DNA of 64,000 nt, from assembly GCF_003752025.1 (NCBI RefSeq), contig NZ_RJKR01000006.1, forward strand, positions 345,466-409,465. The letters are read 5' to 3'. Position 1 is the first letter of the stretch, and each line of letters begins with the position of its first letter. The DNA is from Curtobacterium sp. PhB115. Its GTDB lineage: Bacteria; Actinomycetota; Actinomycetes; Actinomycetales; Microbacteriaceae. Below the pieces are notes generated by a model. That model ran no database searches, had not been told where the DNA came from, and saw only the letters and a list, made by a program, of their open reading frames with translations. Of the stretch, positions 9,053 to 17,219 are shown in pieces. Position numbers and translations under genes: made by a program.

Positions 9053-9053
9053 C

Positions 9054-9551
9054 TCATCGGTCGGAGGCCTCGACCACGCAGCTCTCGACCTGCTGCGCGG
9101 CGTCGGAGTCCGCGCTGAACGAGCTCGGCGCGGTCGACGTCGTGGTCGACTCGTCGGCGACGGCCTCCTTCGCCGTCTCGTTCACGGCGTAGACCTGGCC
9201 GTCGAAGTCCTCGGCGGTCGGGTCCTCCGTCGTCGCCCAGACGGTGACCTCGTCCTCGTTGGGGTCGTTGCTGTCGGCGGGGACGATCGTGGCACCGAGG
9301 TACCAGCCACCGTCGCCCTTCTGGATGTTCGCGAACTCGGCGGTGTCGTGGCTGCCGACGGCCTTGTCGATCACGTCGACGACGGCACTCGAGGCCACGT
9401 CGCACTGTGCCGACTGTGACTTCTCCTCGGAGCCGGGCACCTTGCCGACGGGGTTGATGTTCTGCGCCCCACCGGGATCACACGCCGTGAGGAGCAGGGC
9501 GATGGTCGCGGCGCCGACGAGCGCCGATGCGGTCTTCACACGAGTGGACAT
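9054..9551 (-). CDS. putative secreted lipoprotein, function unknown
   Basis: This 165-residue protein has a lipoprotein signal: a short basic N-terminus, a hydrophobic stretch (ALVGAATIALLLTAC) and a lipobox ending in Cys at about residue 24. It is therefore probably anchored on the outer face of the membrane. The mature part is acidic and Asp/Thr/Ser-rich; it keeps two later cysteines (near residues 50 and 158) that could pair. I recognise no domain. ATG 9551 is preferred to GTG 9560 because a TAGCGT -10 box lies 7 bases upstream. Confidence 0.8.
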   Translation of the reverse strand: MSTRVKTASALVGAATIALLLTACDPGGAQNINPVGKVPGSEEKSQSAQCDVASSAVVDVIDKAVGSHDTAEFANIQKGDGGWYLGATIVPADSNDPNEDEVTVWATTEDPTAEDFDGQVYAVNETAKEAVADESTTTSTAPSSFSADSDAAQQVESCVVEASDR

Positions 9552-9558
9552 GGCCGGC

Positions 9559-9564
9559 ACGCTA
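9559..9564 (-). promoter_or_regulatory. leaderless -10 box of the lipoprotein gene
   Basis: On the minus strand TAGCGT lies 7 bases before ATG 9551. Confidence 0.6.
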
Positions 9565-9587
9565 AGCCGACCCCGGTGGGAGCGGGT

Positions 9588-10628
9588 TCAGACGATCCGC
9601 GCTGCGCGGTCTGCCGGGGCGCGCCGCCGGAGCGTCGCGTCCAGGACTGCCGGCGGCTCGTACTGCTGGTCGAGTCGCCCGACGTCGGTGCCCGGCGGGA
9701 CGATCGCGTCGATGCGGTCGAGCACCTCGTCGGAGAGCGCCACGTCCGCGCCGGCGAGCAGGTCCTCGAGCTGCTCCATCGACCGCGGTCCGATCAGGGC
9801 GCTGGAGACACCGGGGTGCGCGATCGCGAACGCCATCGCGAGGTGGGTCATCGGGATACCGGTCTCCTCGGAGAGCGCGACGACCTGCTCGACGGCGTCG
9901 ATGCGGCGCTCGTCGGAGTTGTGCCGGAACATCTGCACCCGCGCGAGGTCGGACTGCTCGCCCCTGCGGAAGCGGCCGGTGAGCATGCCACCGGCGAGGG
10001 GACTCCAGACGAGTGCGCCCATGCCGTACCGCTGCGCGACCGGCAGGACCTCACGCTCGATGCCGCGGTTGAGGATCGAGTACGTGGGCTGCTCGGTCCG
10101 GAAACGCTCGAGGCCGCGGCGCTCGGAGGTCCACTGTGCCTCGACCTGCATCGGGGCCGGGAAGTCCGACGACCCGATCGCACGGACCTTGCCGCTGCGC
10201 ACCAGGTCGGTGAGCGCGGACAGGGTCTCCTCGAGGTCGACGGTGTCGTCCGGGCGGTGCGCCTGGTACAGGTCGATGTGGTCGGTCTGCAGGCGGCGGA
10301 GGGAGTCCTCGACCGCCGTGGTGATCCAGCGCCGGGAGTTCCCGCGGCGGTTCGGGTCCTCGCCCATCGGACCGTTGAACTTCGTGGCGAGGACCACGTC
10401 GTCGCGGCGTCCCTTGAGGGCCTTCCCGACGAGCGCCTCGGAGCCGCCCTGCGAGTAGCGGTCGGCGGTGTCGATGATGTTGATCCCGGCGTCGAGTGCG
10501 CGGTGGACGATGCGGATGGAGTCCTTCTCGTCGCCGTTGCCGATGCGGCCGTCAGTGCCGAGCATCATGGCGCCGAGCGCGAAGGGGCTGACCTGGATGC
10601 CGGTCCGGCCGAGGGTGCGGTACTGCAT
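9588..10628 (-). CDS. aldo/keto reductase
   Basis: This 346-residue NADPH-dependent oxidoreductase has the aldo/keto reductase TIM-barrel pattern. GRTGIQVSPFALGAMMLG opens the protein, and DTADRYSQGGSEALVGKAL near residue 53 holds the catalytic Asp and Tyr. The catalytic Lys is in VLATKFN near 82 and the His in YQAHRPDD near 123. LVWSPLAGGMLTGRF is the later cofactor loop. ATG 10628 follows AGGAGGA. It is divergent from a TetR gene with an inverted repeat between them, so TetR probably represses it. The substrate is unknown. Confidence 0.92.
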   Translation of the reverse strand: MQYRTLGRTGIQVSPFALGAMMLGTDGRIGNGDEKDSIRIVHRALDAGINIIDTADRYSQGGSEALVGKALKGRRDDVVLATKFNGPMGEDPNRRGNSRRWITTAVEDSLRRLQTDHIDLYQAHRPDDTVDLEETLSALTDLVRSGKVRAIGSSDFPAPMQVEAQWTSERRGLERFRTEQPTYSILNRGIEREVLPVAQRYGMGALVWSPLAGGMLTGRFRRGEQSDLARVQMFRHNSDERRIDAVEQVVALSEETGIPMTHLAMAFAIAHPGVSSALIGPRSMEQLEDLLAGADVALSDEVLDRIDAIVPPGTDVGRLDQQYEPPAVLDATLRRRAPADRAARIV

Positions 10629-10696
10629 GTGCGGTTCCTCCTGCTGTCGATGGCGTGCTGCGCTCCGGTGCCGTATCGTGGACCGAAGTGGAACGC

Positions 10697-10718
10697 CCTT
10701 CCGGAACTATACGGAAGG
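10697..10718. promoter_or_regulatory. candidate TetR operator, AKR/TetR gap
   Basis: CCTTCCG-N8-CGGAAGG is centred in the divergent gap and spans a TATA-like core (CTATAC). A second partial repeat (GGAAGGCCTTTCC, about 10713-10725) abuts it. TetR dimers bind sites of this size. Confidence 0.6.
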
Positions 10719-10755
10719 CCTTTCCGTTTCCGCAAGACCCCGACCAGGAGGACCC

Positions 10756-11301
10756 GTGCGCGCCGACGCCCGCCGCAATGCCGACGCCCTGACCGACGCC
10801 GCCACGGCGGTGTTCGCGACCGACGGGGTCGACGCGCCCGCGAAGGTCATCGCCGATCGAGCCGGGGTCGGTGTCGGCACGCTGTACCGGCACTTCCCGC
10901 AGCGGTCCGACCTCGTCGTCGCCGTGTTCCAGCACGCGGTCGAGGACTGCGCGACCGCCGCGGACGACTTCGCCGCCACGCACCCGCCGGACGAAGCGCT
11001 CTCCCGCTGGATCCAGCGTTTCACCGAGTTCGTGGCGACCAAGCGCGGGCTCGCGGCGGCACTGCAGTCCGGCGATCCGGCGTTCGAGGCGCTGCCCGCG
11101 TACTTCATCGGGCGCCTCGGGGGCGCACTCAGTGGCCTGCTCGACGCCGCGGCGGCCGCCGGGACGATCCGCGCCGACATCGATGCGCCCGTGCTCCTCC
11201 GCGCCGTGGCCGACCTCTGCCACGGTGCCCCGACGCCGGAGCAGAGTCAGCTCATGGTCGGACTGCTCGTCGACGGGCTGCGGTACCGCGCGACGGCCTG
11301 A
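10756..11301 (+). CDS. TetR-family transcriptional regulator
   Basis: This 181-residue regulator has an N-terminal TetR helix-turn-helix (residues 8-52: ALTDAATAVFATDGVDAPAK, then VGVGTLYRHFPQRSDLV) and an Ala/Leu-rich ligand-binding core. GTG 10756 is preceded by CAGGAGGA, fixing the start. It is transcribed divergently from the aldo/keto reductase and probably controls that gene and itself through the palindrome at 10697-10718. The inducer cannot be inferred. Confidence 0.9.
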   Translation: MRADARRNADALTDAATAVFATDGVDAPAKVIADRAGVGVGTLYRHFPQRSDLVVAVFQHAVEDCATAADDFAATHPPDEALSRWIQRFTEFVATKRGLAAALQSGDPAFEALPAYFIGRLGGALSGLLDAAAAAGTIRADIDAPVLLRAVADLCHGAPTPEQSQLMVGLLVDGLRYRATA

Positions 11302-11313
11302 CGCGGCACGTGC

Positions 11314-12240
11314 TCACCGGTGCCGCACCGGGTGCAGCCGCTCGGCCGCGGTCGACCGCACCGCATCGGTCACCCGCTCGAGCAACGGCGACGCCAGGTT
11401 CCACCGCTGCCACCACAGTGCGACGTCGGCACGCCGCCCGGGCGTGAGCTCGACGAGGTCCCCACGTTCCAGGGCGTCGAGGCACTGCGCCTCCGGCAGC
11501 ATCCCCCACCCGAACCCGAGCGACACCGCCCGTGCGAAGTCGGCGGACGTCGGGACGAAGTGCCGCGGGCCGGACGGCGCGTGCCCGAGCACCCGGCGGA
11601 GGTACCCCTGCTGCAGGTCGTCGGCGCGGTCGTAGTCCACGAGCGGGATCCGGTCGAGCCGATCGGTGATCCGGCGCTCCGACGCCGTCGCCAGGTCGGT
11701 GCCGGCCAGGTACCGGTCCACGAACGCGGGCGACGCCACCGCCCGGTACCGGTCGATCCCGAGCGGCACAGACGAGCAACCCTGCACCGGGTCCGCCTCG
11801 GCCGTCACGGCGCCCATCACCGTGCCCGCGCGGAGGAGTTCGGCGGTCCGGTCCTGGTCCTCGCGGTGCAGGTCGAACACCACCTCGGTGTCGGCGCGGA
11901 CGAGCGCGAGAGCGTCGAGGAACCAGGTGCCGAGCGAGTCGGCGTTCACCGCGAGGGGGATCGACGGCACGACCGAGTCCCCGCCCCCGAGGGCCCGCGC
12001 GGTCTCCTCGTCGAGGAGCTGCGCCTGGCGGGCGTGCCGGAGGACGACCTCGCCGTCCGGGGTCGGGCGTACCGGGGTGGTGCGCCGGAGCAGGACCCGT
12101 CCGACCTGCTGCTCCATCGACCGGATCCGCTGCGACACCGCCGAGGGGGTCACCGCCAGCGCTCGGGCCGCCGCGTCGAACGTGCCGTAGTCGATCGCGG
12201 CGAGCAGGGTCTCGAGGTGTTCTCGCTGGAGCCGTCGCAT
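11314..12240 (-). CDS. lysG: LysR-family activator of the LysG/ArgP type
   Basis: This 308-residue LysR-type regulator has the winged helix at residues 3-62 (LAAIDYGTFDAAARALAVTP, then SAVSQRIRSMEQQVGRVLL) and a periplasmic-binding-protein-like effector domain. The ArgP/LysG type is indicated by the effector-domain ending and by its position back-to-back with a LysE exporter. In Corynebacterium, LysG senses lysine, arginine or histidine and activates lysE. ATG 12240 has a TAAGCT -10 box 7 bases upstream. The 69-base gap to lysE must contain both promoters. Confidence 0.92.
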   Translation of the reverse strand: MRRLQREHLETLLAAIDYGTFDAAARALAVTPSAVSQRIRSMEQQVGRVLLRRTTPVRPTPDGEVVLRHARQAQLLDEETARALGGGDSVVPSIPLAVNADSLGTWFLDALALVRADTEVVFDLHREDQDRTAELLRAGTVMGAVTAEADPVQGCSSVPLGIDRYRAVASPAFVDRYLAGTDLATASERRITDRLDRIPLVDYDRADDLQQGYLRRVLGHAPSGPRHFVPTSADFARAVSLGFGWGMLPEAQCLDALERGDLVELTPGRRADVALWWQRWNLASPLLERVTDAVRSTAAERLHPVRHR

Positions 12241-12247
12241 GCAGCTG

Positions 12248-12253
12248 AGCTTA
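12248..12253 (-). promoter_or_regulatory. leaderless -10 box of lysG
   Basis: On the minus strand TAAGCT lies 7 bases before ATG 12240. Confidence 0.6.
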
Positions 12254-12297
12254 CGCAGCACCAGGAACGTGAGCTGTACTGCACGACGGGCGAGCCG

Positions 12298-12303
12298 TAC
12301 CGT
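12298..12303 (+). promoter_or_regulatory. leaderless -10 box of lysE
   Basis: TACCGT lies 6 bases before GTG 12310. LysG would be expected to bind just upstream. Confidence 0.6.
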
Positions 12304-12309
12304 CGGACC

Positions 12310-13134
12310 GTGACCGCACTCCTCCCCCTGCTCGCCGGCCTCGGCACCGGACTCGCCCTGATCGTCGCCATCGGCGTGCAGAACACGTACCTGCTGCGGC
12401 TCGCGGTGACGTCGGGGCTGCGGGTCGTGACGGCGGCGGTCGTGGTGTGCGCCGCCTCGGACGCGCTGCTCATCGTCGCCGGGGTGCTCGGCGTCGGTGC
12501 CGTGGTCGAACGGGTCCCCGTGGCGCTCGTGGTGATCCGGTTCGTCGGCGCGGCGTTCCTGGTGACCTACGGCGTGCTCGCGGCACGGCGGGCACTGCGG
12601 CCGTCGAGCGAGGCGATGCGGGTGGCCGACGACGCGGCGGACGACGGCGTCCGGACGCACGACGCGCAGGCACACGGCGTGCGGCCGCACGACGCGCAGC
12701 CGCACGGCGCGCAGCCGCACGGCGCGCAGCCGCACGGCGCGCAGCCGCACGGCGTGCCGGAGCCGGCCACGGGCAGTGCAGCCGACCACGCGCCCACGGT
12801 GGTGGCGGGGCGGACGCGGACCGTGCCTCCCGGCCAGGCGGTGACCATGCGCACGGCGGTGGCGACCATGCTCGTCTTCACGTGGGCGAACCCGCACGTG
12901 TACCTGGACACGCTGGTGTTCCTCGGGTCCGTCGCGAACCAGCAGGGCGCCGACGACCGCTGGCTCTGGACGATCGGTGCCGTCGCGGCGAGCTGCCTCT
13001 GGTTCGGTGCGCTCGGGTTCGGCGGTCGGCTGCTCCGGCCGCTGTTCGCGAAGCCCCTCACCTGGCGGGTGTTCGACGGCCTGGTCGCCGTCGTGATGCT
13101 GACCTTCGGCGTGCTGCTCGTCGTCGGCGCGTAG
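12310..13134 (+). CDS. lysE: LysE/ArgO basic amino acid exporter with His-rich repeat loop
   Basis: This 274-residue inner-membrane exporter of the LysE superfamily has about six membrane segments, with IGVQNTYLLR near residue 21 and NPHVYLDTL near 194, both family signatures. It should export lysine or arginine when intracellular levels rise. The central loop (about residues 97-180) is much longer than usual and holds a tandem His-Gly-Ala-Gln-Pro repeat at residues 117-149. It is paired with divergent lysG. The start is GTG 12310, with a -10 box 6 bases upstream and no ribosome binding site. Confidence 0.93.
   Translation: MTALLPLLAGLGTGLALIVAIGVQNTYLLRLAVTSGLRVVTAAVVVCAASDALLIVAGVLGVGAVVERVPVALVVIRFVGAAFLVTYGVLAARRALRPSSEAMRVADDAADDGVRTHDAQAHGVRPHDAQPHGAQPHGAQPHGAQPHGVPEPATGSAADHAPTVVAGRTRTVPPGQAVTMRTAVATMLVFTWANPHVYLDTLVFLGSVANQQGADDRWLWTIGAVAASCLWFGALGFGGRLLRPLFAKPLTWRVFDGLVAVVMLTFGVLLVVGA
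12658..12756 (+). repeat. 15-bp tandem repeats inside lysE
   Basis: Four near-identical copies of the 15-bp unit GCGCAGCCGCACGGC, preceded by more diverged copies, encode PHGAQ pentapeptides in the exporter's central loop. The length is a multiple of three, so copy-number change would keep the frame. Confidence 0.9.
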
Positions 13135-13170
13135 GCGGCGCACTCGCCGCGCACGCTCGGCGAATGCACG

Positions 13171-13230
13171 ACACCGGTGTTCGCGCACTGCACCGCGGTG
13201 TGCGGGTGTTCAGCGCGCGAACACCGGTGT
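13171..13230. terminator. hairpin between lysE and amino-acid permease
   Basis: The perfect 16-bp inverted repeat ACACCGGTGTTCGCGC (13171-13186 against 13215-13230) lies between convergent genes, with inner GC-rich pairing possible. Each arm also contains the short palindrome ACACCGGTGT. Confidence 0.6.
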
Positions 13231-13243
13231 TCTGCGAACGGGC

Positions 13244-14719
13244 CTACTGCAGGCCGCGACCCACCCGACTATTGCGGCGACTGTAGCCGAAGTAGATCGC
13301 GAAGCCGATGACGAGCCAGACGACGAACCGCAGCCACGTCTCCACCTCGAGGTTCAGCATCAGCCAGAAGCACAGCACCGCTGACAGGATCGGGATCACC
13401 GGCGACCACGGCACCCGGAAGGCCCGCGGCGCGTCCGGCCGCGACTTGCGCAGCACGATGATGCCGATCGACACGAGCACGAACGCCGACAGGGTGCCGA
13501 TGTTGATCATGCCCTCGAGCTTGTCCACCGCGGTGAACCCGGCGAGCAGCGCGACGACGACACCGGCGACGACCTGCACACGCACCGGCGTCTGCGTCTT
13601 CGGGTTGGTCTTCGAGAACCAGCGGGGCAGCAGACCGTCGCGGCTCATCGCGAACACGATGCGCGACAGCCCGAGCAGCAGCACCATGACGACGGTGGTC
13701 AGACCGATCAGGGATCCGATCGCGATGATGCCGGCAGCCCACGGCAGGCCGACGATGTCGAACGCCGAGGCGAGGGAGGGCGCGTCTTCCTGCGCGAGCT
13801 GCTTGTACGAGACCATGCCGGTGATGACGACGCTGACGCCGACGTACAGCAGCGTCACGATGCCGAGGCCGATGAAGATGCCGCGCGGCAGGGTCTTCTG
13901 CGGGTTCTCGGTCTCCTCCGCGCTGGTCGCGACGACGTCGAAGCCGATGAACGCGAAGAACACCAGCGACGCCGCGGCGAGCAACCCGAAGACGCCGTAC
14001 TGCGCCGGCTCGGAGCCGGTGAACCAGGACACGAGGGACTGGGTCCAGACGCTGCCCTCCGCACCCTTCGCGGGCTGCGACGGCGGGATGAACGGCGTGA
14101 AGTTCGCGGCCTTGACGAAGAACGCACCGACGACGATGACGAACACCACGATGGCGACCTTGATGATCGTGATGACCGCCGAGACACGGCTCGACAGGCG
14201 GGTGCCGAACGCGAGCAGCACCGTGAAGATGCCGACGATGAGCACCGGTCCCCACGTGAACGGCACCGGGCCGAGCTGGATCGTGTCCGGCAGGTCGACG
14301 CCGAACACCCCGAACGCGGTGCTGAGGTAGATGCCCCAGTACTTCGCGATGACGGCGCTCGCGGTGAGGGTCTCGAGGATGAGGTCCCAGCCGACGATCC
14401 AGGCGAGGAGCTCGCCCATCGTGGCGTAGGTGAACGTGTACGCGGAGCCGGCGACCGGGATCGTCGACGCGAACTCGGCGTAGCACATGATCGCCAGGCC
14501 GCACGTGACGGCGGCGAGCAGGAACGAGACGATGACGCCTGGCCCGGCGAAGTTCGCGGCGGCGTTCGCGCCGACCGAGAAGATGCCTGCGCCGACGGCG
14601 ACCGCGATCCCCATCGCGGCGATGTCGAACGTCCGCAGCGAGCGTTTCAGGGACCGGCCCTGCTCCTCGGAGTCGGCCAGTGAGGCCTCGATCGACTTGA
14701 TGCGGAGCTTCGTTGCCAT
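13244..14719 (-). CDS. APC-superfamily amino acid permease (cationic amino acid transporter type)
   Basis: This 491-residue membrane protein has about 12 hydrophobic segments and begins with a soluble N-terminus (RIKSIEASLADSEEQGRSLK). The first segment carries the APC signature GIAVAVGAGIFSVG. The EFASTIPVAGSAYTFTYATM stretch near residue 85 and the GFDVVATSAEETENPQKTLP loop near 265 are typical of CAT/YfnA-type amino acid permeases. It probably imports an amino acid with protons. It is monocistronic and convergent with lysE. ATG 14719 has only a weak GGGA ribosome binding site. Confidence 0.92.
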   Translation of the reverse strand: MATKLRIKSIEASLADSEEQGRSLKRSLRTFDIAAMGIAVAVGAGIFSVGANAAANFAGPGVIVSFLLAAVTCGLAIMCYAEFASTIPVAGSAYTFTYATMGELLAWIVGWDLILETLTASAVIAKYWGIYLSTAFGVFGVDLPDTIQLGPVPFTWGPVLIVGIFTVLLAFGTRLSSRVSAVITIIKVAIVVFVIVVGAFFVKAANFTPFIPPSQPAKGAEGSVWTQSLVSWFTGSEPAQYGVFGLLAAASLVFFAFIGFDVVATSAEETENPQKTLPRGIFIGLGIVTLLYVGVSVVITGMVSYKQLAQEDAPSLASAFDIVGLPWAAGIIAIGSLIGLTTVVMVLLLGLSRIVFAMSRDGLLPRWFSKTNPKTQTPVRVQVVAGVVVALLAGFTAVDKLEGMINIGTLSAFVLVSIGIIVLRKSRPDAPRAFRVPWSPVIPILSAVLCFWLMLNLEVETWLRFVVWLVIGFAIYFGYSRRNSRVGRGLQ

Positions 14720-14762
14720 GGGTGGATCCCGTCATCGGCTGGCGGCGGACCACGCGAGAGTA

Positions 14763-14774
14763 CTGGTGTACCAG
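14763..14774. promoter_or_regulatory. possible GntR/FadR-type operator upstream of permease
   Basis: CTGGTGTACCAG is a near-palindrome containing TGGTNNACCA, a motif bound by FadR-type GntR regulators. It lies about 45 bases before the permease start. No GntR gene is in the window. Confidence 0.3.
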
Positions 14775-14850
14775 CCCGTCACGCAAACGGGGGGCATGCA
14801 CGGCTCGCGTCGCGCGCGGAACCAGGACCGGCCAGGAGGCGCGGGTCGGC

Positions 14851-15723
14851 TCAGGCGGATCGGCGCCAGTCGCCGAGGAACCGGGCTCCGGCCTCGTCGT
14901 GGATCACGCCGTCGGGTGCGGTGAGCACCGGGTACGGCGTCGTCGGCACGCCGTCGGCGGGACGGACATCGACGTGCGCGACCTGGTGGCCGTTCGCGTG
15001 CAGCCAGTCCGCCATCGCGTAGTCGCTGCGCGAGTCACCCATCGTGCGCCAGGCCGTCGGGAGCTCGCCGTCCTGCGCGAGGAGCTCGAGCGACCGCTCG
15101 GCGCCCATGTCCTTGCCGCTCCGGTCGGACTCGACGTCGGTCGAGATGATCGTCGGGTCGATCCGCCACTGCACGGCGCCGTCGGCGTCGGGTCGGACGT
15201 CGTCGAGGCGGCGCACGCCGAGGCCGCGGCGCTCGAGGGCCGCCATCGCCTTCGCGTCGAACTCCGGCTGCCGGGCCAGGTACGTGGCGTTCGGCACCTC
15301 CACCCGCTGCTCGATCGAGACCATCGCGCGCTTCGTCTCGTCGAAGAACACCAGGTCGGCGTACTCGGTGCGGACCAGCTCGCGCATCTCGTCGGCGTAG
15401 TCGCGGGGCAGCGCCAGGTCCTCGGCGACGGTGAGCTCGCTCATGCCGCCCTCGTACTGCGGTCCGATCGAGCACCACACGGCGCCCTTCTCGCAGACGG
15501 CGTGCACGCGGCCGCCCTCGGCGAGACCGCCGGCGAGCAGCGGCCCCACGACCTCGCTCCGGATGAAGGCGTCGCTCCGGCCGGTGTTGAAGACGACGGG
15601 GATGCCCTCGGCAGCGAGGGCGACGAGGTCCTCGATGATGCTCGGGATCGCGATCGTGCGGGAGACGGGGCTGGCGATGGGCCCGTCGACGTCGAGCAGG
15701 AGTCCGAGGCGCGGTGCGTTCAC
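14851..15723 (-). CDS. HAD-superfamily hydrolase
   Basis: This 290-residue cytoplasmic phosphatase-like protein has HAD motif I as LLLDVDGPIASP near residue 8 (nucleophile Asp and acid Asp), FNTGRSD near 45 as motif II, and GDSRSDYAMADWL near 225 as motif IV. The large cap region between them resembles Cof/sucrose-phosphate-phosphatase-type HAD proteins. GTG 15723 overlaps the stop of the upstream hydrolase gene by four bases (GTGA), so the two are translationally coupled. The substrate is unknown. Confidence 0.85.
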   Translation of the reverse strand: MNAPRLGLLLDVDGPIASPVSRTIAIPSIIEDLVALAAEGIPVVFNTGRSDAFIRSEVVGPLLAGGLAEGGRVHAVCEKGAVWCSIGPQYEGGMSELTVAEDLALPRDYADEMRELVRTEYADLVFFDETKRAMVSIEQRVEVPNATYLARQPEFDAKAMAALERRGLGVRRLDDVRPDADGAVQWRIDPTIISTDVESDRSGKDMGAERSLELLAQDGELPTAWRTMGDSRSDYAMADWLHANGHQVAHVDVRPADGVPTTPYPVLTAPDGVIHDEAGARFLGDWRRSA

Positions 15724-16538
15724 TCCGCCATCATCGCAGGCGAGAGGAAGCGGTCGAGCACGGTGCCGAGCGCCTCGGGGTCGGGGACGTGCCCCTGCCC
15801 CGGTAGTTCGACGTACTCCGAACCCGGCACGGCGTCGACCACCGCGCGCGCTGCGTCGCGCATCCACTCGAGACCGTCGGTGCCGGCGCCGACGACGACG
15901 GGCACGCCGACCGCGGCGGCGACCCGCTCCGGGATCGCGAGGCCGTTCAGCACCCGCACGTCACGGCTCAGGACGTGGGCGTCGACGACGAGGGACCGCC
16001 AGAGCGCACCCTTGAGCCGGAGCGCCGTGATGACGCCCATCGGGACGCCGAGCACCTGGGCCAGGAACGCACGGACCGCCTGGGCCCGACGACCGGCGGC
16101 GACGTGCTCGTCGAGCAGGTCGGCGAACACCACGTCGTCGGCGTGCGGGTCGACGGTGGCGCGGTACGGCGGTTCGTAGAGGACCGCCGCCGCGATCGGC
16201 ACGCCACCCGAGAGCCCACGGAGCACGACGCCGGCACCGACGCACAGGCCGAGGGCCGCCACCGGTTCGTCGATGGCGGAGACGACCGCGGCGAGGTCCT
16301 CGACCTCGCGCTCGATCGCCCACGGCAGGGTGTCACCGCTCGCTCCGCGACCGCGCCGGTCGTACGTGACGACGCGGTAGCGGTCGCGGAGCCCGGCGGT
16401 GAGGTGCTCGAGGTACGGGGTGCCGTGGTGGTCGAAGGCCCCACCGACCACGACGAGGGCCGGGCCGGTCCCGGCGTCGGACACGGCGATCACCGTGCCG
16501 TCCGCGGAGACGACGGTCCGGTCGACGTGCTGGTCCAT
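15720..16538 (-). CDS. alpha/beta hydrolase with Cys at the nucleophile position
   Basis: This 272-residue alpha/beta-hydrolase-fold protein has VVVGGAFDHHGT as the oxyanion region and TYDRRGRGASG before the nucleophile strand. The acid Asp lies in the GAGTDGLEW region and a late His in LPGQGHVPDP. At the nucleophile elbow the usual G-x-S-x-G reads GLCVG (near residue 98), so Cys replaces Ser; that could mean dienelactone-hydrolase-like chemistry or loss of activity. ATG 16538 follows GGAAGG. It is first in a two-gene unit with the HAD hydrolase. Confidence 0.82.
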   Translation of the reverse strand: MDQHVDRTVVSADGTVIAVSDAGTGPALVVVGGAFDHHGTPYLEHLTAGLRDRYRVVTYDRRGRGASGDTLPWAIEREVEDLAAVVSAIDEPVAALGLCVGAGVVLRGLSGGVPIAAAVLYEPPYRATVDPHADDVVFADLLDEHVAAGRRAQAVRAFLAQVLGVPMGVITALRLKGALWRSLVVDAHVLSRDVRVLNGLAIPERVAAAVGVPVVVGAGTDGLEWMRDAARAVVDAVPGSEYVELPGQGHVPDPEALGTVLDRFLSPAMMAE

Positions 16539-16706
16539 GGTGGCCTTCCGAGGGTGGTTCGACGGCGCTGCGCCGGGTCCTCGGGTGGACCGTGCGGGTC
16601 GGTCATCGAAGCATGACATCGGAGCGCTCCCACGTCACCACCCGCAACCAGGGGGAGACAGCCGGTCCGGCGGCGATCAGCGCCCCCGGTGCCCGCCACG
16701 GACGAG
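16539..16706. other. intergenic region upstream of the hydrolase
   Basis: These 168 bases contain the hydrolase promoter region (ribosome binding site adjacent to 16538; a CATGCT-like -10 near 16610 on the minus strand) and the end of the ogt transcript. I see no coding frame or strong hairpin. Confidence 0.5.
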
Positions 16707-17219
16707 TCAGACCAGGGCCGTCGTCCCGACCGACTCCCGTTCGAGCAGCGACCGCTTCACGTCGAGCCCCCACGCGAAGCCCCCGAGCGTGCCGTCCGTC
16801 CGCAGCACCCGGTGACACGGCACGAACAGCGCCGGGGCGTTCCGCGCACACACGCTCGCGGCGGCACGGACGGCGTCGGGACGCCCCATCGCCCCGGCGA
16901 ACTCGGTGTAGGTCAGGGTGCCGCCGGCGGGGATCAGCCGCAGCTGCCGCCACCCTTCGGTGAAGAGCTCGGTGCCGAACTGCCGCACGGGCACCTGCAT
17001 CGCGTGCTCGATCTCGCCCGAGTAGAAGGCGTCGACCGCATCGGCGGATCGCACGGTCCCCACGGCGACGCGGTCCGGTCGGTGCCGGTCGGCGAGCCGG
17101 CCGAGGATCCGCTCGGCAGAGTCGGTCCAGCCCGAGGCGAGGACACGCCCCTCGCTGTCCTCGAGCACGGTGAAGGCCCCGTCGGGGGTGTCCAGGGTCT
17201 GGATGGTTGCGTCGGTCAT
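16707..17219 (-). CDS. ogt: methylated-DNA--protein-cysteine S-methyltransferase
   Basis: This 170-residue suicide repair protein removes methyl groups from O6-methylguanine. The acceptor motif PCHRV has Cys at residue 135, and GGTLTYTEFAGAMGRPDAVRA forms the preceding DNA-binding helix region. No Ada regulatory domain is attached; that domain is fused to the neighbouring glycosylase. ATG 17219 overlaps the stop of that gene by four bases (ATGA), so the two alkylation-repair proteins are translationally coupled and should be induced together. Confidence 0.94.
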   Translation of the reverse strand: MTDATIQTLDTPDGAFTVLEDSEGRVLASGWTDSAERILGRLADRHRPDRVAVGTVRSADAVDAFYSGEIEHAMQVPVRQFGTELFTEGWRQLRLIPAGGTLTYTEFAGAMGRPDAVRAAASVCARNAPALFVPCHRVLRTDGTLGGFAWGLDVKRSLLERESVGTTALV

